Shown piece by piece: positions 33,945 through 42,886 of a stretch of 64,000 bases of DNA (positions are counted from its first letter, which is position 1; every line of letters starts with the position of its first letter). The stretch comes from an uncultured Clostridium sp. (GTDB taxonomy: Bacteria > Bacillota > Clostridia > Lachnospirales > Lachnospiraceae). The translations under genes were made by a program, and so were the position numbers. The stretch spans positions 1 through 64,000 of the forward strand of contig CAMWYJ010000014.1 of assembly GCA_947178445.1 (NCBI GenBank). Direction: 5' to 3'. The notes under the pieces are model-generated. The model made no database searches. It saw only the letters and a list, made by a program, of their open reading frames with translations, and was not told where the DNA came from.

Positions 33945-35474
33945 CTACCTGCCATAGAGCTTGGCTGTCTCGTAAAGACGCTCCCGTAAATGTTTCGTCA
34001 AATCCTCTTCACGAAATCTCCATGCCCAGTTTCCTTCACCTACACCCGGTGTATTAAGACGTGCCCATGAATCCAGCTCTAACACATCCTGCATCGGCAC
34101 GATTGCCATATTTGCTACCGAAGAAAAACATGCACGGATTAAGGTCCAGCACACATCACCGCCATCGGTATTATAGTACCTTCTAAGCTTATCCCTTGAC
34201 TGCTCATAACACTTCTGGTACCAGCCCTTTGTTGTATCATTGTCATGGGTTCCGGTGTAGCATACACAGTTCCGTACAAAGTTGTGCGGCAGAAAACTGT
34301 TCTCATCCGGATTTTCAAAACCGAACTGTAAAATCTTCATGCCTGGGAACCCAAATTTATCCCTGAGATCAATAACTGACTGGTCAATTTCACCCAAATC
34401 CTCTGCAATAATTGGCATGTTATAACCAAGGGTTGCTTCTAAATGGGTAAAGAAATTCACACCCGGTGCCTGCACCCATTTACCGTTTACCGCTGTCTCT
34501 TCACCATAAGGCACTGCCCAGAATTTATCAAATCCACGAAAATGATCAATCCGCAGAAAGTCTGCCAGCTTTAACTGATGACGGATTCTCTTAATCCACC
34601 ACTCATAGCCTGTGTTCGTATGCTCCTTCCACTTATAAAGCGGATTACCCCAAAGCTGTCCTGTTGCAGAGAAATAATCTGGCGGCACTCCTGCAACTGT
34701 TTTTGGATATCCCTTTGAATCCAGATCAAACAGCTTTTTATTGCACCATACATCTACGCTGTCCCATGCCACAAAAATCGGAATATCACCAACAATTTTA
34801 ATGTTCTTTTCGTTGGCATATTTCTTAAGTGCAAACCACTGCTTATGGAATAAAAACTGGATAAAGCGGTAATATTCCACTTCATCCGCCAGCTTAGTAA
34901 ACCATTCCTCCCTCTGCTTAGCCGTTGGTTTCTTCAGGGAATCCTCCCACATATACCATGGCATACCCTGATGATAATCCTTCCCTGCCATAAAAAGTCC
35001 ATAATCATCTAACCAGTCTGCTTCCCTGCAAAATGCCGCATATTCCTCCTTAAATGTCTCACTTGTAGAATACGCATCCTTAATCTCTGGATTCTGGTAC
35101 CGTTCAAACGCCTTTTTAAGAAGCCCTGTCTTAAACTCAATAGCCAAACCATACTCAATACGGCATGGATCCCATTGCGGCATTTCATAAAAATCTTCAT
35201 CCCATAAAAGTCCCGCTTTTCGGAGTTCATCAATACTGATAATCAATGGCTGACCCGCAAAAGATGAAAATGGCTGATAAGGAGAATCTCCAAACCCCGT
35301 ATGCCCAAGAGGCAGCACCTGCCAAACCGTAAGTCCGGATTCCTCTAAAAAATCAATAAATTTATATGCACCTGAGCCCAAGTCACCAATTCCATAAGGT
35401 CCCGGAAAAGACGTCGGATGCGCCAGAATACCGGCATATTTATTAAAATCTAACCCTAACGCTGTGTCTGTCAT
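33945..35474 (-). CDS. malQ: 4-alpha-glucanotransferase (amylomaltase)
   Basis: This enzyme transfers glucan chains between maltodextrins in starch and glycogen use. The 509-residue product is full-length GH77: N-terminal AGILAHPTSFPGPYGIGDLG, LRIDHFRGFDKFW (nucleophile aspartate region, about 300), IAEDLG (about 345), and YTGTHDNDT (about 400). GGAGGATATTAATT precedes the ATG. It has its own sigma-A-like promoter. A short gap separates it from plsC, so some read-through is possible. Confidence 0.95.
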   Translation of the reverse strand: MTDTALGLDFNKYAGILAHPTSFPGPYGIGDLGSGAYKFIDFLEESGLTVWQVLPLGHTGFGDSPYQPFSSFAGQPLIISIDELRKAGLLWDEDFYEMPQWDPCRIEYGLAIEFKTGLLKKAFERYQNPEIKDAYSTSETFKEEYAAFCREADWLDDYGLFMAGKDYHQGMPWYMWEDSLKKPTAKQREEWFTKLADEVEYYRFIQFLFHKQWFALKKYANEKNIKIVGDIPIFVAWDSVDVWCNKKLFDLDSKGYPKTVAGVPPDYFSATGQLWGNPLYKWKEHTNTGYEWWIKRIRHQLKLADFLRIDHFRGFDKFWAVPYGEETAVNGKWVQAPGVNFFTHLEATLGYNMPIIAEDLGEIDQSVIDLRDKFGFPGMKILQFGFENPDENSFLPHNFVRNCVCYTGTHDNDTTKGWYQKCYEQSRDKLRRYYNTDGGDVCWTLIRACFSSVANMAIVPMQDVLELDSWARLNTPGVGEGNWAWRFREEDLTKHLRERLYETAKLYGR

Positions 35475-35561
35475 AATTAATATCCTCCATATATTTCCCT
35501 TTGTTTTTATTCTTCTATACTTTTTCTAAAAGTAAGCTGTTTTATGCACCCACAAGGTATT

Positions 35562-35590
35562 ATTATAACGTGAACGCCCTTAAAACACAA
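35562..35590 (-). promoter_or_regulatory. Sigma-A-type promoter of malQ
   Basis: Minus strand: TTGTGT, 17-bp spacer, TATAAT, about 90 bp before the malQ start and just past the pgi terminator. No obvious cre-like palindrome was noticed beside it. Confidence 0.6.
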
Positions 35591-35621
35591 GGAAAATCTT
35601 CTATTTATGGAATTTCTTATA

Positions 35622-35664
35622 AAGCAAAAAGCATCTCTTCCGCAACCACACGAAAGAGATGCTA
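35622..35664 (-). terminator. Terminator of pgi
   Basis: Minus strand: a perfect 10-bp stem AGCATCTCTT/AAGAGATGCT with a 14-base loop followed by TTTTTG, about 30 bases past the pgi stop. Confidence 0.85.
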
Positions 35665-35695
35665 TACTCTGCTGACAATATACTGCTATTATTTA

Positions 35696-37051
35696 CTAGT
35701 TCATACGCTCAAGCAGCTGCTTTCTCTGCTCTTCATAACCCGGCTTTCCGAGCAGCGCAAACATGTTCTTCTTATAGCTCTCTACACCTGGCTGGTTAAA
35801 TGGATTAACACCTAATACATAACCAGATACACCACAGGCAAACTCAAAGAAATAGAACAACTCGCCAAGGTTAAATTCGCTCATATATGGAAGCGTAATC
35901 ATCATGTTCGGAATCTCACCATCTACATGGGCAAGAACCGTTCCGTTCATAGCCTGCTTGTTGATATAATCAACGGTTCTGCCTGCAAGATAGTTAAGAC
36001 CATCTGTATCTACATCTTCTTGCTCCATAATAATCTTACGTCTTGGAGAACCAATATTTATTACGGTTTCAATATGGTTTTTCGTACCATCCTGGATAAA
36101 CTGTCCCAATGAGTGAAGATCTGTTGTAAAATCACAGGCTGTCGGATAGATACCCTTTCCATCTTTTCCTTCTGACTCACCAAATAACTGCTTCCACCAC
36201 TCGCCAATATAGTGGACAGATGGTGTGTAATTCGCAAGAATCTCCATTGTCTTGCCCTTCTCCCGAAGGATATTGCGGATTGCTGCATACTGTAATGCAT
36301 CATTTGTCTCAAAATCATTCTCAATACATACCTGACGTGCTGTTGCAGCGCCAACCATCAACTGCTTGATGTCCGCACCACTTACTGCAATTGGCAGTAA
36401 ACCCACTGCTGTAAGAACAGAAAAACGCCCGCCGACATCATCCGGTACAACGAAGGTTGCATAACCCTCTTGATCCGCCAAGTTCTTTAAAGCTCCCTTT
36501 TCCCGATCTGTTGTAGCATAAATTCTCTTAGCAGCTTTCTTTGGTCCATATTTCTCAACTAAAAGCTTCTTGAAAATACGGAATGCAATTGCTGGCTCTG
36601 TCGTAGTACCGGATTTAGAGATAATATTAATAGAAAAATCTCTGTCGCCTACAACATCCAGTAAATGCTCAAGATACGTAGAACTGATATTATTACCACA
36701 GAAATAAATTTCCGGGGAACCTTTCCGCATATCCTTGTCAATTACGTTATAAAATGTATGTCTTAATGCTTCAATGGCAGCTCTTGCACCAAGGTAAGAT
36801 CCACCAATACCAATTACAATCAATACTTCGGAATCACTCTGAATCTGCTTTGCGGCAGCCTTAATCCTTGAGAACTCTTCTCTGTCATAGTTAATTGGAA
36901 GATCAATCCAGCCAAGAAAATCATTTCCTTCACCGCTTCTGTCCAACAATGTCTGCTTTGCCTCTAACACCCTTTCCTTCATGGCTGCAATATCCTCATC
37001 AGATACCATAAACCGGGTATTGCTGTAATCAAAACTAATACTCTCTGCCAT
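35696..37051 (-). CDS. pgi: Glucose-6-phosphate isomerase
   Basis: Interconverts glucose-6-phosphate and fructose-6-phosphate in glycolysis. The 451-residue protein has normal length for firmicute Pgi. It shows the sugar-phosphate SIS-fold motifs [18 protein letters not shown] (about 79-96), [14 protein letters not shown] (about 144-157) and the catalytic C-terminal region ending near [35 protein letters not shown] precedes the ATG. It is a single-gene unit with its own promoter and terminator, next to malQ, so starch breakdown flows into it. Confidence 0.96.
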   Translation of the reverse strand: MAESISFDYSNTRFMVSDEDIAAMKERVLEAKQTLLDRSGEGNDFLGWIDLPINYDREEFSRIKAAAKQIQSDSEVLIVIGIGGSYLGARAAIEALRHTFYNVIDKDMRKGSPEIYFCGNNISSTYLEHLLDVVGDRDFSINIISKSGTTTEPAIAFRIFKKLLVEKYGPKKAAKRIYATTDREKGALKNLADQEGYATFVVPDDVGGRFSVLTAVGLLPIAVSGADIKQLMVGAATARQVCIENDFETNDALQYAAIRNILREKGKTMEILANYTPSVHYIGEWWKQLFGESEGKDGKGIYPTACDFTTDLHSLGQFIQDGTKNHIETVINIGSPRRKIIMEQEDVDTDGLNYLAGRTVDYINKQAMNGTVLAHVDGEIPNMMITLPYMSEFNLGELFYFFEFACGVSGYVLGVNPFNQPGVESYKKNMFALLGKPGYEEQRKQLLERMN

Positions 37052-37149
37052 TTTCTCTGCTCTCCTTTATCCTTGTTTTCCACCTGCGATGTTTCACATA
37101 CCGTAGTCTGTTTCCATTGGTGGTGTATGTTCCTAAAAACCCAAGTGTT

Positions 37150-37178
37150 ATTCTAGCAAAATACAGCAAATTTATCAA
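37150..37178 (-). promoter_or_regulatory. Sigma-A-type promoter of pgi
   Basis: Minus strand: TTGATA, 17-bp spacer, TAGAAT, about 100 bp before the pgi start codon. Confidence 0.65.
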
Positions 37179-37206
37179 GTCTCATATAGATGGTTCTTAT
37201 AAATTT

Positions 37207-37268
37207 GTCTGGTTTGTTTGGTTTTGTTGCTACTTTTCGTTGGTTTTTGTTGGTTTTCATTGGTTTCT
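37207..37268. repeat. Low-complexity GGTTTTTGTT-type repeat
   Basis: The plus strand reads as a run of TTGG/GGTTT units (for example GTTGGTTTTTGTTGGTTTTC). On the minus strand this is an ACCAAC/A-rich stretch that begins right after the stop codon of the deacetylase gene. No hairpin is evident. Confidence 0.5.
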
Positions 37269-38253
37269 ATTTCTGACCGCCACCGGTCTGAATTCCCACC
37301 AGCTCATACAGGCTTCCAAAAGAATATCCCTCTCTTTTTAAATTTTGAATTACCTGTGGAAGCGCATCATGGTTTGCCTGTGACACATTATGCAGAAGCG
37401 GGATTGCTCCCGGATGATAGTATTTTGAAAAATGTTCTACCACATGCCCGCTGCTCGGCTGGTTATTTACATCATAGTCAAGATATGCCATAGACCAGAA
37501 AATAGTCCGGTACCCTAAATCCTTTACAATTTGCAGTGTCCGCTTACTATACTCGCCTCTTGGCGGGCGGAAAAACAGATCCATTTCATACCCGGTTGCC
37601 TCTTTCATATATTGCTCACATTCTAAAATTTCCTGCTTCTGCTCCTCCACACTTTTATCCGGCATACTTGGATGATGCACAGAATGGTTACATACCAGAT
37701 GTCCCTCCTCCTTCATCCGTTTTACAAGATCAATGTTATCCCGGATAAATGTCTGGGTAACAAAAAATGCAGCAGCCACTTTTTCCTCCTTTAGGGTATC
37801 CAAAATGTCTGCTGTATATCCATTTTCATATCCACAGTCAAAAGTAAGATACATAACTTTATTACTGACCGGTACTGTGTAATATGCATTGTATTCGGTT
37901 ATGTCAAAATCTTCCTGGCAGCCTGATTTCTCATGACTGTCATTTCTCTTAAACCACCAGCCATACTTTGTATTATCAAGACTTCCATAATCTGTATTTT
38001 CTACAATGATGCGTTCCTCTGTAGCCGGCTGCTCCTCATCCTCATTTTCCAGCCCCGATTTTTCAGCATCCCCCTTATTCGCATCTTCTACTCTTTTTTC
38101 TGCCGTTCCCGTCCCAGCCTTCCCATTCTGATACCATCCACCATTTATCCGCTGTCCGTTAAAATACTGCCACATTACAACGGCACCAAACATCAGTGCC
38201 ACTACCACTATGACTGTGATAATTTTCTTTTTTTCCTGTTTCAAGCCCAACAC
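37267..38253 (-). CDS. Membrane-anchored polysaccharide deacetylase (PdaA-like)
   Basis: The 328-residue protein has an N-terminal membrane anchor (ITVIVVVALMFGAVVMW), an acidic linker of about 60 residues and a NodB-type deacetylase domain. The domain's motifs are LTFDCGYENGY (metal Asp region), HSVHHPSM (metal His pair) and RPPRGEYS. Overall pattern, including FDCGYEN rather than FDDG, fits the PdaA branch, which modifies peptidoglycan muramic acid, often in spores. Substrate is inferred. The start is uncertain: GTG at 38253 lies against AGGAG, while TTG at 38244 has better spacing (8 bases). Confidence 0.83.
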   Translation of the reverse strand: MLGLKQEKKKIITVIVVVALMFGAVVMWQYFNGQRINGGWYQNGKAGTGTAEKRVEDANKGDAEKSGLENEDEEQPATEERIIVENTDYGSLDNTKYGWWFKRNDSHEKSGCQEDFDITEYNAYYTVPVSNKVMYLTFDCGYENGYTADILDTLKEEKVAAAFFVTQTFIRDNIDLVKRMKEEGHLVCNHSVHHPSMPDKSVEEQKQEILECEQYMKEATGYEMDLFFRPPRGEYSKRTLQIVKDLGYRTIFWSMAYLDYDVNNQPSSGHVVEHFSKYYHPGAIPLLHNVSQANHDALPQVIQNLKREGYSFGSLYELVGIQTGGGQK

Positions 38254-38259
38254 TCCTGC

Positions 38260-39195
38260 TTATGCAAGAAAGCTCTGTACAAATTCCTCCAACAGCTCAA
38301 TCTCTGATTCCCCCGGTTCCTTTGTAAAGGCTTCATAGGTAATATCTGAAAATGTTTCCTCCTGCTCTTCCCTGCTCACTGCAATCTGGGAATCAAGCGG
38401 CTCCATCTGGGATTCAGCATAAGCAGCTCTCACTCTTTGCTCCCTGCTTTGGAGATTTTTTGTTTCTCCATGTTCCACTTGCGCGAGAAGGCGCTTTAAC
38501 ATCTCCATATCTTCTTCTATACCGCCTGATTCATCGTCCTCCATACCGGTTGATGCTTTGCGGTCAGATGATTCCTCCGGCACATAATCCGGCTGCCTGG
38601 AATGATCTTCTTCCGGCGCATACTCGCCTCCATCACCTTTTGATACGATTTCTTCCTTTTCCTCTCTACCCTCTCGTACACGTGTCAACCGGTTCGTCAT
38701 ATAATTTTCCAGATAATCTACAAGCTGAATTTGAATTTGAGATTTCTTGCTTTTTATTCCATATATATGAAAAAAAATGAACAAACATGCAAGAACAACC
38801 CCACAGGCAGATAAAATTTCTACCTGTGCGCGGATATCTTCATTTCTTATATATCCGTAAAAAATACCAGCCACTGTAAGCAGCACAGCAATCCCTGCTG
38901 ATAAAAATGGTACCTTTTCCCATGTCAGAAACGACAATCCCAGAAAACGCAGTTTTAAGAGATACTTGTCCACATATGCCTCTGCATTCCGCACCTGACA
39001 ATCCATTCCATACATTGCCTCAAACTGGTTTTTCAAATTGACTAAAAGCTTCTTTTTCGTTGTCTTCATATTGGCCGATGCCTTTACATAGTCCTTCAAA
39101 AACATAGCCATAAATGCCTGCATCAAGAGACTTAAAATCCCTATTGCCAAAATGCTGCTCGTAAATACATGATTTAATACAAATTCTTTTAGCAT
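38260..39195 (-). CDS. Membrane protein of unknown function with acidic cytoplasmic tail
   Basis: The 311-residue protein has one N-terminal hydrophobic segment (about 12-34) and two further ones (about 97-115 and 128-147). A long, strongly acidic, probably disordered tail (about 165-311) follows. I recognise no family. It is 6 bp upstream of the deacetylase gene, so they are likely one operon. GGAGGGATTTTTT precedes the ATG. It could be a scaffold for envelope work, but nothing in the sequence proves it. Confidence 0.65.
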   Translation of the reverse strand: MLKEFVLNHVFTSSILAIGILSLLMQAFMAMFLKDYVKASANMKTTKKKLLVNLKNQFEAMYGMDCQVRNAEAYVDKYLLKLRFLGLSFLTWEKVPFLSAGIAVLLTVAGIFYGYIRNEDIRAQVEILSACGVVLACLFIFFHIYGIKSKKSQIQIQLVDYLENYMTNRLTRVREGREEKEEIVSKGDGGEYAPEEDHSRQPDYVPEESSDRKASTGMEDDESGGIEEDMEMLKRLLAQVEHGETKNLQSREQRVRAAYAESQMEPLDSQIAVSREEQEETFSDITYEAFTKEPGESEIELLEEFVQSFLA

Positions 39196-39418
39196 AAAAA
39201 ATCCCTCCGAACGTAAACTATTATGTATTCTTTTCTATCTAATAGTCTAAATACAGAAGAATACAAACTCAAGAGAATGTGGTCGTAATTTCTCCCCTCC
39301 ATTCTCTGAAATATTCTGTTAAAAGAACGCTTTTTCCATCATTCGACATTTTTATACATGGAAATTGACCGTAATCTTTATATTCCTTTTTCTCTCAGTA
39401 AATACAACTTTTTCTCTG

Positions 39419-39447
39419 GTTACAAATCCCCTTAGATATGATATAAT
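39419..39447 (+). promoter_or_regulatory. Sigma-A-type promoter of the TSCPD gene
   Basis: GTTACA, 17-bp spacer, TATAAT, about 37 bp before the ATG. The -10 is consensus and the -35 matches at four of six positions. The upstream 39196-39418 interval holds no gene I can support. Confidence 0.5.
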
Positions 39448-39484
39448 ACTCCTAATCTATATTTTATCAAAAGGAGATACGATT

Positions 39485-39721
39485 ATGACTTACCAACCAC
39501 AGGGCGTCTGTTCACAAAAGATTGACTTTGATATTGTTGATGGCAAGGTAACGGCTGTTAAATTTTTAGGCGGCTGCAATGGCAATACACAGGGAATTGC
39601 CCGACTGGTAGAGGGAATGGATGTACAGGATGCCATTTCCCGGCTAGAGGGAATCCAGTGTGGTTTTAAGAAAACCTCCTGTCCTGACCAGTTAGCGCAG
39701 GCACTTAAATCGGCATTATAA
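39485..39721 (+). CDS. TSCPD-domain protein (TIGR03905-like)
   Basis: This 78-residue protein has conserved cysteines in QGVCSQKIDFDI, LGGCNGNTQGIARL, GIQCGFKKTSCPDQLAQAL. The TSCPD block is otherwise found at the end of B12-dependent ribonucleotide reductases, where it is thought to bind metal. Stand-alone forms are common in Clostridia and lack a proven role. The ATG at 39485 is set by AAAAGGAGATACGATT. It is a single gene on the plus strand, followed by the inverted-repeat element. Confidence 0.85.
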   Translation: MTYQPQGVCSQKIDFDIVDGKVTAVKFLGGCNGNTQGIARLVEGMDVQDAISRLEGIQCGFKKTSCPDQLAQALKSAL

Positions 39722-39779
39722 TTTGAGAAAACAAAGAAATAAAATAAGCGTTTGCGAAACTCAATTTTCTCTTTGTTTC

Positions 39780-39974
39780 GTTGTACAACATATACAATCC
39801 AACGCTGGCACGCAGCACAAGGCATGCCGGTCTACTAGGCTCGAAAGAACCTCGCCAAGTAGGGCGGGATTGCGCTACTTGGCGCTCGTAGTGGTGCATA
39901 ACATGCCAAAGTACGGCATGTAAGCACCAACGGCTCCAAAGTACCTGCTTATGGAATTGTATATGTTGTACAAC
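39780..39974. mobile_element. 195-bp element with 22/23-bp terminal inverted repeats (MITE-like)
   Basis: Left end GTTGTACAACATATACAATC (39780-39799, continuing CA) is matched in reverse at the right end (39952-39974) with one extra base. Inside are two strong hairpins: GCCAAGTAG/CTACTTGGC (39854-39862 with 39875-39883), and ACATGCC/GGCATGT (39901-39907 with 39915-39921) enclosed by GGTGC/GCACC (39893-39897, 39924-39928). No coding sequence or target duplication is evident. It also contains a copy of the dispersed repeat found at 22-52. It resembles a non-autonomous transposon or a structured repeat; it fills the gap between the TSCPD and murG genes. Confidence 0.65.
39833..39859 (-). repeat. 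Dispersed repeat, copy B
   Basis: Minus-strand reading CTTGGCGAGGTTCTTTCGAG then CCTAGTA. It matches 22-52 except for a 3-base insertion and two substitutions. It lies inside the inverted-repeat element. Confidence 0.55.
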
Positions 39975-40082
39975 TGTAGTGTAAAGTTAAAAGAGTTTTG
40001 CAATCACCAAAAAGAAATAAAATCAAGAAAGGAAAGAACGCAGACATATCCTCTTTCAGCCGTTATGTCTGCAGGATATATT

Positions 40083-41147
40083 ATGAAAAAAATCGTACTT
40101 ACAGGCGGTGGTACTGCCGGACACGTAACACCAAATATTGCACTGCTTCCAAGCCTTAAGAACGCCGAATTTGAAGTTCACTATATCGGTTCTTATAATG
40201 GAATTGAGAAAAAATTAATTGAAGATATAGGAATCCCTTATTATGGCATTTCCTCCGGAAAACTTCGCCGCTATTTTGATCCAAAGAATTTTTCGGATCC
40301 GTTCCGTGTCATAAAGGGATTTGGTGAGGCGAACCGAATCCTCAAAAAGATCAAACCCGATGTTGTATTTTCGAAAGGCGGTTTTGTAACGGTTCCTGTT
40401 GTGATGGCTGCAAAGAAAAATCATATTCCTGCCATCATCCATGAATCAGATATGACGCCGGGGCTTGCCAACAAGCTCTGCATTCCCTCCGCTTCGAAGG
40501 TATGCTGCAACTTCAAGGAAACCTTTGACCTGCTCCCAGAAGGCAAGGCAGTTCTGACAGGAACTCCAATCCGCAAGGAATTATTTGAAGGAAATTCCGA
40601 AAAAGCAGCCGTATTTTGCGGACTTTCTGCTGACAAACCGACTATTTTGATTATTGGTGGCAGCAGTGGAAGTGTAGTAATCAACAATGCCATCCGGGAA
40701 AGCTTAGACACTATCTTAAAAGATTTTCAGGTTATTCATCTCTGCGGAAAAGGGCATTTGGATGAGACATTAACCAAAAAGCCCGGCTATGTCCAGTTCG
40801 AGTATATTTCTAAAGAATTAAGGGATTTATTTGCTTTAAGTGATCTGGTTATTTCCAGGGCTGGTGCCAACGCCATTTGCGAGTTGCTAGCACTTAAAAA
40901 GCCGAACATTTTAATTCCGCTCTCCAAAGCTGCCAGCCGTGGAGACCAGATACTCAATGCAAAATCCTTCAAAAAGAACGGTTTTAGTTACGTTATTGAA
41001 GAGGAAGAGCTTTCGAAAACTTCTTTACTGAATGCCATCCGGGATGTGTCCACCCACAAGGAGCAGTATATTAAAGCCATGGAAGAAAGCGAAATGTCTG
41101 ATTCCATTGGAACGATTATGAAGCTGATTATAGAACTTTCCAAATAG
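40083..41147 (+). CDS. murG: MurG, UDP-GlcNAc:lipid I N-acetylglucosaminyltransferase
   Basis: Makes lipid II from lipid I on the inner face of the membrane. The 354-residue protein has the glycine-rich loop LTGGGTAGHV (6-15), the second loop IIGGSSGSVVINNAI, and the GT28 nucleotide site ISRAGANAICELLAL. The ATG at 40083 gives the family N-terminus MKKIVLTGGG; an open frame extends 44 codons upstream but lacks homologous features. AGGA lies 7 bases before the start. It stands alone rather than in a dcw cluster, with the inverted-repeat element immediately upstream. Confidence 0.93.
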   Translation: MKKIVLTGGGTAGHVTPNIALLPSLKNAEFEVHYIGSYNGIEKKLIEDIGIPYYGISSGKLRRYFDPKNFSDPFRVIKGFGEANRILKKIKPDVVFSKGGFVTVPVVMAAKKNHIPAIIHESDMTPGLANKLCIPSASKVCCNFKETFDLLPEGKAVLTGTPIRKELFEGNSEKAAVFCGLSADKPTILIIGGSSGSVVINNAIRESLDTILKDFQVIHLCGKGHLDETLTKKPGYVQFEYISKELRDLFALSDLVISRAGANAICELLALKKPNILIPLSKAASRGDQILNAKSFKKNGFSYVIEEEELSKTSLLNAIRDVSTHKEQYIKAMEESEMSDSIGTIMKLIIELSK

Positions 41148-41151
41148 TCAA

Positions 41152-41219
41152 AAACCGCCATGACGACTCCTTTCATACTTGATATCATACTTCAAGGAAT
41201 ACTTCATGGCGGTTTCTTT
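41152..41219 (+). terminator. Bidirectional terminator after murG
   Basis: A perfect 12-bp stem AAACCGCCATGA/TCATGGCGGTTT encloses a 40-base region that can itself pair weakly. T-runs on both strands let it serve murG and the convergent gene at 41242. Confidence 0.8.
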
Positions 41220-41241
41220 CACCCAAAATATTCAGATACGT

Positions 41242-41709
41242 TTATTTTTTTCCACCTGCGTAAAGCTGGCTTATCATCAAATCACGGATGGTTTCATCCT
41301 GAAGATTATCCTCTATATAAGCCTTAATCTCCACGTTATTACCTGTAATAACAAACTCAAACTTCACAGCAGTACTAGGATATAAATGATCCTCATGATT
41401 CGGTACATCCTTGATATTGATGCTTGCACCCTTACCATAAAAGGTTACAATCTCGTTACCTGCACCTTGCTCGTATACCCAGCAAGACGTATTGGTGTAA
41501 TGCTCCAAAATCTCCTGATAAGATGCATCAACATCCTTATTTTTAAGTGCTTTTACCTGCTCGATTCTGGTTTTCGCCTGAGCATCCACCACCGGCTGCA
41601 CAAATGATTTCATGAAGCTTTGCGGATATTCCGGTAATATTGTGTACACACCGAATAATACTGCTCCTAAAATCACGATCCATATAAGTACTTTCATAAA
41701 TTGTTTCAT
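41242..41709 (-). CDS. Small membrane-anchored protein of unknown function
   Basis: The 155-residue protein has an N-terminal transmembrane or uncleaved signal segment (VLIWIVILGAVLFGVYTIL, about 7-25). A soluble extracytoplasmic domain follows, with a single cysteine near residue 76 and a mixed alpha/beta profile. I recognise no characterised family. TTAGGAGGAATTTAAA precedes the ATG. The next gene upstream (HD hydrolase) ends about 50 bp away. Confidence 0.65.
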   Translation of the reverse strand: MKQFMKVLIWIVILGAVLFGVYTILPEYPQSFMKSFVQPVVDAQAKTRIEQVKALKNKDVDASYQEILEHYTNTSCWVYEQGAGNEIVTFYGKGASINIKDVPNHEDHLYPSTAVKFEFVITGNNVEIKAYIEDNLQDETIRDLMISQLYAGGKK

Positions 41710-41761
41710 TTTAAATTCCTCCTAACATCATAAATTGTAGCAGTTTCTCCCTTTACTGCTG

Positions 41762-42352
41762 TTAAAACAATTCCTTCTCTAATTGGGTAAGGAATGTTTC
41801 TAACAAGTTCATTCTACGGTTAAATTCTAATCTGGCAACTTCCGTTTTACAACGCCGGACTTTGGGTCGGTTCCCCTTATAAAACTCCTTAATCCGGTAA
41901 TATGCCTTTTTGTAATTCGCATTGTCCTCACAGGCAGTTGCCATAGAATCCCAAAGGACGCTAACCGCTCCCACCTCATCTAACAAATCTGCATCCATAA
42001 CAACCTGACACTCCAAGGACAAATCCTTTTCTGCATCCTTATCATCATGAATTAAAATAATCTCACCAACTCGTTTAACTTTCTCCTGGTCAAGCCCAAT
42101 ACTGTCCAGATATTCCACCGCAATCTCTGCACCAACTTCTCCGTGCTCTCTGCCGTCTTCCCATCCTACATCATGTAAAAGTGCTGCTAACGCAATTATC
42201 TCCATATCACCGCCAACCTTTGCCTGCAGCTTAATCGCCCAGCGGTAAACCCTCATCGTATGCTCGAAGCGGTCGCGGAACGGATAATTTGGTGGTCTCC
42301 CATTATCAGCAATCTGTTGTCTCACAAATTCAATTACATTTGCATAATTCAT
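41762..42352 (-). CDS. HD-domain phosphohydrolase
   Basis: The 196-residue HD-superfamily protein has metal ligands His31, the HD pair His60-Asp61 (ALLHDVGWED) and a later Asp in VMDADLLDEVG. This profile is typical of small HD phosphohydrolases acting on nucleotides or other phosphate esters. The substrate cannot be deduced. GGGGAG lies 8 bases before the ATG. It is downstream of the SRP RNA terminator and starts a unit with the membrane protein at 41242. Confidence 0.85.
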   Translation of the reverse strand: MNYANVIEFVRQQIADNGRPPNYPFRDRFEHTMRVYRWAIKLQAKVGGDMEIIALAALLHDVGWEDGREHGEVGAEIAVEYLDSIGLDQEKVKRVGEIILIHDDKDAEKDLSLECQVVMDADLLDEVGAVSVLWDSMATACEDNANYKKAYYRIKEFYKGNRPKVRRCKTEVARLEFNRRMNLLETFLTQLEKELF

Positions 42353-42440
42353 GCCAATCGCTCCCCAATCGTACCATTATTTATAAATATTTAAAAATAA
42401 TCTATAATATTGTATCACCTTTTACACAAATATGCCACCA

Positions 42441-42480
42441 ATAAAATAAAAAAATCATACAAATATTTTTATATGATTGT
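42441..42480 (-). terminator. Terminator of the SRP RNA gene
   Basis: Minus strand: CAATCATATA ... TTTGTATGATTTTTTTATTTT, a stem of about 8-10 bp followed by a T-run, roughly 20 bases past the RNA 3' end. Confidence 0.75.
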
Positions 42481-42502
42481 GCCAAAAAATACAATATAAA
42501 AT

Positions 42503-42763
42503 CCATGCGGCCTGCTTTGTGCCACATTCTCAGCCGTTACCATAGCAGTTAACTCAGTTCAGGCACCCTCACGGCACATGAAAGCTCCTACTTAGTGCTG
42601 CTTCGTTCCCGACCTGACACGGTTCATAGGTTTCCATTGCGCGAGACCCGTACGTCAACGCCACTTACTATGGCCAGCACCGGGAACATAACCCGGGGCA
42701 GACCAACACTCCTGCTATAGCGGATTGCAGGTTCAGGGCACCGCTACCACCCCAGCTGCATGG
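42503..42763 (-). ncRNA. ffs: Signal recognition particle RNA, large bacterial type (4.5S/6S scRNA)
   Basis: The minus strand contains the helix 8 core AGGTCGGGAACGAAGCAGCA followed by CTAAG, matching the universally conserved SRP core. The GGAA tetraloop is closed by G-C instead of the common C-G, with both sides swapped, which preserves pairing. The 5' end CCATGC pairs with the 3' end GCATGG, closing an RNA of about 261 nt. This size includes the Alu domain, as in Bacillus scRNA. The exact ends may differ by a few bases. It sits between tadA and the HD gene. Confidence 0.93.
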
Positions 42764-42857
42764 AAAGATTAAACTAATATCATTCCTATTCTTTAAAATA
42801 TACCCAATAAATATTCTTTCATGTATACTTTATTCGCTAAAAACAATGACTTTGCTT

Positions 42858-42886
42858 AGTATACAAGACTTTTGAAGGGATGTCAA
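42858..42886 (-). promoter_or_regulatory. Consensus promoter of the SRP RNA gene
   Basis: Minus strand: TTGACA, 17-bp spacer, TATACT. The TGA of the -35 box is also the tadA stop codon. Transcription would begin about 85 bases before the mature RNA 5' end, implying processing or another start nearer the RNA. Confidence 0.65.

Noticed and set aside
39723..39923. 66-codon frame downstream of the TSCPD gene
   Set aside because: Lies across the inverted-repeat element and its hairpins; no ribosome binding site.
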